Assembly (NCBI GenBank): GCA_021229015.1 | Contig: CM037781.1 | Coordinates: 38,423,897-38,487,896, forward strand | DNA: 64,000 nt | DNA from: Solen grandis | Taxonomy: Eukaryota; Mollusca; Bivalvia; Adapedonta; Solenidae | Direction of reading: 5' to 3' | Shown: positions 59,211-64,000 of the stretch, one piece after another | Layout of the letters: each line of letters opens with the position of its first letter | Position numbering within the stretch: the stretch's first letter is position 1 | The notes under the pieces: model-generated | What the model was told of the DNA's origin: nothing | Database searches by the model: none | What the model saw: only the letters and a program-made list of their open reading frames with translations | Made by a program: the position numbers and the translations under genes

Positions 59211-60560
59211 AGCTTTCCGCAAACCTGCGGAAAAGGTATAGGGTTTGTTATGATTATTCTTATTATTATTATTATTCTTCTTCCAACCTAATTCAAGAGT
59301 TAAATTATATATGTTGCCAATGGCAAAGCAACATAAAAAAAATGCTTCGACAAAAAAGTATGAATTTTTAAAATCAAGTATTTTTAATTTTCAGTGACGT
59401 CAAATGATGTCAGATTTGACGTCAGCTTCAAAAGTTTGTTCGCGCTCTAGAGCCTTCAGTTCTGGTCACATCATCTAGATATTTTCACAGAAGATGTGTA
59501 TTTTAGGATGGAGATGTCCACCTTGGCATTCAAATTTCCAAATTCGAAAATATAAAGATTTCATGGCAAAACCAAGTTTCGAACTTTGGTCCTAAAATTA
59601 CATTTTAATGTTACAAAGCCCCATGAGTTTGAAGCATAAAATTTGACAGCATATCGACAAAGAGGTTTACATTCTTTTTTCTGAATGATTTTAAGTCACT
59701 TGGTTATGATGTCATTAAAAAGTCCAAAAAAAAGCATTTTTTTTTAACATTTCTCTCGCTCTGGTATCATGAATTTTGAATCAATCTTAACTGAAAGAAT
59801 AAAAATTGAAGTGATGCATACTGCAAGAAATGTTTGTTTTGTCACATGATTATGACATCATGCTTACTAAAGCAAAAATTATTCTAAAAAAATCATATAA
59901 AATCGCAAATTAGACCAATGAACTTAAATTTTTCAGGAATGTTGAAAATTAGTACGTTCAAAATGTCTTGAAAATTTTAAGTGATTACGTCATCAAACAT
60001 GGCATTTATTCATGTTTGGTAGAATGCCTACTTGAAAATGTGAAAACAAACCTGTTTGCATTCTCGAAGATATTTTTCTGGATTAATAGACGTTAGCTGA
60101 ACATGTCCTTCCAAACAAGATACTTTTCTTTAGTCACTTGTTTTTGTGGATCAAATGGCAATGAATATTTGTGAAGTCATATGCTTACGAAGAAAAAGAT
60201 ATTAAAGAATAAAAAAAACTTTTAAAATTGATTGAATAACGTAAGGAAGTTCTTGAGGATAGTATTATCTTAAAGTTTTCCTGTTGTTGTTTTTTTTCTG
60301 CACGATAGTTAACAGTTGCGCTATCAAATAAGATCCATATATATGCTTTCTCAATATCTTCTTAAGAAGATGAAAATGTAAAAAAAAAAAAAAAAGATTT
60401 AAAATTTATTTTTGAACATTTTCATTTATTTATGATAATGATGGTTTACGTATTAAATTTTACATTATTATTCATCATTATTCCATTTCTTTGTATTAAC
60501 TTATATAGTCAATACCTTTGAAATAAGCAAACGGAAAGCCGCTTCGTTTGTATCTTCTAG
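59211..60560 (+). mobile_element. Element H (AGCTTTCCGCAAACCTGCGGAAA), Helentron-like
   Basis: Left hairpin CTTTCCGCAAACCTGCGGAAA and (ATT)n-CTTCTTCC. Right end ACGGAAAGC within a CAAACG..CGTTTG stem, then TATCTTCTAG before T. The interior is about 1.3 kb, AT-rich, and has no intact frame. Confidence 0.55.
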
Positions 60561-60742
60561 TGAGTTATACTTGTTATAGACAATAGTAAGGATATTTGTT
60601 ATGACTTATATTTTTATTTTAAAACTTTTTTTAAAATTTCAATCTTTTAAAATCAGGTTGTGGGAAAATAAAACATAAAACAAAACCCATTTCTCTGTCT
60701 TGTATTTTTATGAATTTCCATCTTATGTACATAACAGTAGGA

Positions 60743-61026
60743 TTGATCAACAACAGATGATAAAGAAAAATCTGACAAGTCAACTTTCACAAATTATGGT
60801 CATCATGATAAATATCATATAAATGGATAGAAAAGAGTGATGACTTGAGTACATTACAATTTACACACAAACATTGCCATGTGTTTGATCAACAACAGAT
60901 GATAAAGAAAAATCTGACAAGTCAACTTTCACAAATTATGGTCATCATGATAAATATCATATAAATGGATAGAAAAGAGTGATGACCTGATTACGTTCCA
61001 ATTTACACACAAACATTGTCATGTGG
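60743..61026 (+). repeat. Tandem duplication, period 142
   Basis: TTGATCAACAACAGATGATA starts at 60743 and again at 60885. The two units differ at only a few positions (for example ACTTGAGTACATTAC versus ACCTGATTACGTTCC). Recent duplication. Confidence 0.9.
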
Positions 61027-61210
61027 AATATTTTTATACCCTTGTTTGTGGTGAAAATATCCTAATCCTTTGTCAGATCATGCAGATTCAAAAGGTCACT
61101 GAACTGTCCATTGCAGAAAAATAGCAAATATTTAAGATGATTTAAGATTTACAGCATATACAGTGCAGCTCCATTATAACACTATATTTGGGGTCAAATC
61201 TAGATGCTGC

Positions 61211-61310
61211 NNNNNNNNNNNNNNNNNNNNNNNNNNNNNNNNNNNNNNNNNNNNNNNNNNNNNNNNNNNNNNNNNNNNNNNNNNNNNNNNNNNNNNNNNN
61301 NNNNNNNNNN
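61211..61310. other. Assembly gap (100 N)
   Basis: A second run of exactly 100 N. The bases before it (GCTCCATTATAACAC..TTTGGGGTC) look like the end of a Tc1/pogo-type element cut by the gap. Confidence 0.99.
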
Positions 61311-62090
61311 TTTCATAGTGTCTGAAAAACACAAGGAATATAATTATGATTTCTTCTATAAATATATTTGAGCACAGTCTCTAAGTCATTCAATTTTCCC
61401 TTTCAGAATTTACTAAGAATATTCAATCTTCCAGATTTCTGTTTTTCTAAAAAAAAAAAAAAAAAAAAAAACAATCCAAAAAATTAATTAATTTAGGGAA
61501 TGAAAAGCAATTGGTAAGTTACATATTATACATGTTGCAAAGAAATGATCTAATCCAGGAACTGCCGAGAGAAACTTATATTCAAGTTTAAACTACCGGT
61601 ATATCATACATATAAATGTATTGAAACTAGAAAATGAATGCCCCAACTTTTAACCATTTTCTATAATTTAGGGGCAATACAAACATGCAGTGACTGTATC
61701 AATTCAGAAACAAAACCCCAAGTGCACAACTCCTATCCTGGTGAATATTTCTGTTAGGTTCTGTGACTGATTTATACAAATTTTAAGTGAAACATAAGAT
61801 TCTATGACAGATGGGCATATGAAAAATACCTTTATCAAAGTTTTGGTCACCTACCATTTTCATACAGAAATTCAGAAATAAGATGTGGGGTACACAACAA
61901 AGTACAATTGTAATAAATCAAACAGATTTATTTTTTTCAAATAATTAATTTTAAGTTGATATATAAAATTTTTTGGAAAAGGAAAAATGCTCTTCAATGT
62001 ATACAGTATATAAAAATGTTCCTGTCTACCTCATCAATGGATATAAATATAAAGGAATTCAAGACATTACAACTTGTCTGGTTGCATAGT

Positions 62091-62334
62091 TTAAACCCTT
62101 TACCTCATGAATATTCAAAAGTATAACTTGATGAATATTCATTGACTGAATTTTAAATGGTATATGAAACAACAGATTTTTCTTTTCTGTGCAGACTGTT
62201 TAAAATCTGAGCTTCCATATTGTATAAGCAAACAGAGGAAATCCTGATCAGATAGCTCCTATAAGAGCTGTCTGATCAGGGCCTACTCTGTATGCAAATG
62301 CATCAAAATTAGTCTGTATCAAGTAAAGGGTTAT
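62091..62334 (-). mobile_element. MITE family B copy 9
   Basis: AACCCTTTACCTCATGAATATTC at the left and AAGTAAAGGGTTAT at the right. The interior palindrome CTGATCAGATAGCTCC..GAGCTGTCTGATCAG is well preserved. This is one of the best family B copies. Confidence 0.8.
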
Positions 62335-62454
62335 TTATTCCAACAAAAATACATCAGTGATTTATGTACCTTGTCTATCTCAATGCATTATCAATCTGTA
62401 GAGAAATAGTATAATACCGTACTTAGTTACATTATACTAGTTCATGGAATGCCT

Positions 62455-62600
62455 GCAATATGTGGCACAACCACTATTCACTGAGCTCCGAGCAAGGGAA
62501 TCATACCAGTACTATTGTTTCAAGTATGTCAGGGCTGGTGATCAAATCCAGGAATACAATTTCCAAGATAAGGGGTGGATGCTCTAACTGCTCAGCTTTC
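62455..62600 (-). mobile_element. SINE family 1 head, reverse orientation
   Basis: Reverse complement reads as a tRNA-like head with TGGATTTGATCACCAGCCC and an AGCAGTTAGAGC A-box-like motif. It lies just downstream of the second C2orf76 exon. Confidence 0.55.
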
Positions 62601-62625
62601 TGGATCAGTTTGAAGAGTTACTCAC

Positions 62626-63182
<557 letters not shown>

Positions 63183-63272
63183 CTAAAAATATAATATCAT
63201 ATAAGGATATATTACAGAACCCTTACAATACTTAGTGACTGGGTTCAACACACTCTGACTGAAACCATTATT

Positions 63273-63489
63273 CATCCCTTTATCTCATGAATATTCATGT
63301 ACAAATTTATGACTTAATGAATATTAATGAACTGAACTTAAAATGATATATGAAATCATGATTTTTCTTTGACGCACAGACAGTGTAAAAGCTGAGCTAC
63401 AATATTGTAGAAGCAAACAGAGGAGACCCTGATAGGTCTGCTCTGTTTGCCAACAAGTCCAAAGGAGTCTATATGAAGTAAAGGGTTAT
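63273..63489 (-). mobile_element. MITE family B copy 10
   Basis: CCCTTTATCTCATGAATATTCATG at the left and GAAGTAAAGGGTTATA at the right. AGAGGAGACCCTGATAGG lies inside. About 100 bases upstream of the C2orf76 start exon. Confidence 0.75.
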
Positions 63490-63759
63490 ACACTGGTAAC
63501 CTTATTCATATTACTATCTGCATGTACATGTGCAGATGACATCAGTGCTTAAAAAAATATCTACATCTACATCTGTACACTGAACTGTCATAAACTGACA
63601 ATACTATAGTGATGCGCAGACAGAAAATAAAATAGTGATAGAAAAGATAGAGTGAAATAAGTCACAGACAAGTAGCTGGAGAAATGCACAAAGATTAAGG
63701 AAAAGAAAAAGTTAGAAGGAAGAAAATGTGTTCCCAAACCACTTTTGACTCATCAAGGT

Positions 63760-64000
63760 AAGACTACTCCAGCTTGCATGGCGCTACCAGGGTGCGAAAC
63801 CCCGCTGACACAGCTCCTACCCCTCATCTGGGTCTACTTGTGGTTGGCATGAGGCCTTGGAAGGATAGAGTGGAGAGCTCCTTCTTGAAAGACGCCAAGG
63901 GAGGAATAGCTGGTAGCCCATTCCAAACTTAATGGTTCGAGGGATAAAGCTATACTTGTGACAGTCTGTAGAGGTACTGTATGGAGTGAGATGCAAGTTG
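63760..64000. repeat. GC-richer stretch at the right edge, probably a dispersed repeat
   Basis: Composition changes to GC-richer sequence (GGCGCTACCAGGGTGCGAAACC..GGTAGCCCATTCCAAAC). No open frame on either strand with recognisable homology. Could also be an upstream exon or promoter of the C2orf76 gene; undecided. Confidence 0.3.

Larger units (their letters stand above)
50415..62625. other. Intergenic stretch after NRAMP
   Basis: No coding exon was recognised on either strand in 12 kb, although the C2orf76-like gene should continue here on the minus strand. 50415-51480 and 52400-53840 look mostly unique and AT-rich. 54091-55370 is AT-rich with a possible dispersed repeat (GTCATGCATATAACT also at 16130). 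56140-56460, 58944-59210 and 61311-62090 show nothing recognisable. The remainder is the listed elements. Confidence 0.55.

Overview
The window looks like a chromosome-scale scaffold from a mollusc, most likely a bivalve. The sequence is AT-rich and spliced genes are spread over tens of kilobases. Almost every intron and intergenic stretch carries short non-autonomous mobile elements. Several element families have the layout of bivalve 'pearl'/Helentron-type repeats: subterminal inverted repeats, an internal tandem array starting in a GTCCGTC-rich stretch, and a 3' hairpin ending in CTTG or CTAG before a T-run. Two runs of exactly 100 N (11111-11210 and 61211-61310) are scaffold gaps. The contig between them is exactly 50,000 bases long, which suggests an assembly-editing cut.

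Three protein-coding genes can be supported by splice-phase-consistent exons. (1) 915-10202, plus strand: the last eight exons of the second-largest subunit of RNA polymerase I (POLR1B/RPA2), ending in the C-terminal zinc-binding segment. (2) 27738-50414, plus strand: a complete NRAMP/DMT1 divalent-metal transporter (SLC11A family) in 14 coding exons, 564 residues if a single extra base in exon 3 is discounted. A CpG-containing segment ending in a good donor at 14790-15016 may be its untranslated first exon. (3) 62626-63170, minus strand: the first two coding exons of a homologue of human C2orf76 (UPF0538). Its remaining exons were not found.

The rest is repeats. 1-915 and the POLR1B introns hold TTAA-flanked MITEs, tRNA-type SINEs, a decayed pogo/Tigger transposon (4676-5947) and a 1.7 kb Helentron-like element (7660-9376). 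10203-14789 is AT-rich with little recognisable. 15017-27707 holds MITEs and nested Helentron-like elements. The NRAMP introns hold at least five copies of a hairpin-bearing piggyBac-like MITE, an array of eight exact 168-base repeats (intron 6), and more SINEs and Helentron-like elements. 50415-62625 holds further elements, including inverted partners of elements upstream, so NRAMP lies between a pair of near-identical inverted repeats about 35 kb apart.

The three genes have unrelated housekeeping roles (rRNA transcription, metal import, unknown conserved protein) and nothing suggests they act together. No operon-like system, CRISPR, or new enzymatic cassette is visible. The most noteworthy features are the repeat architecture, the frameshift in NRAMP, and the suspicious 50 kb contig.
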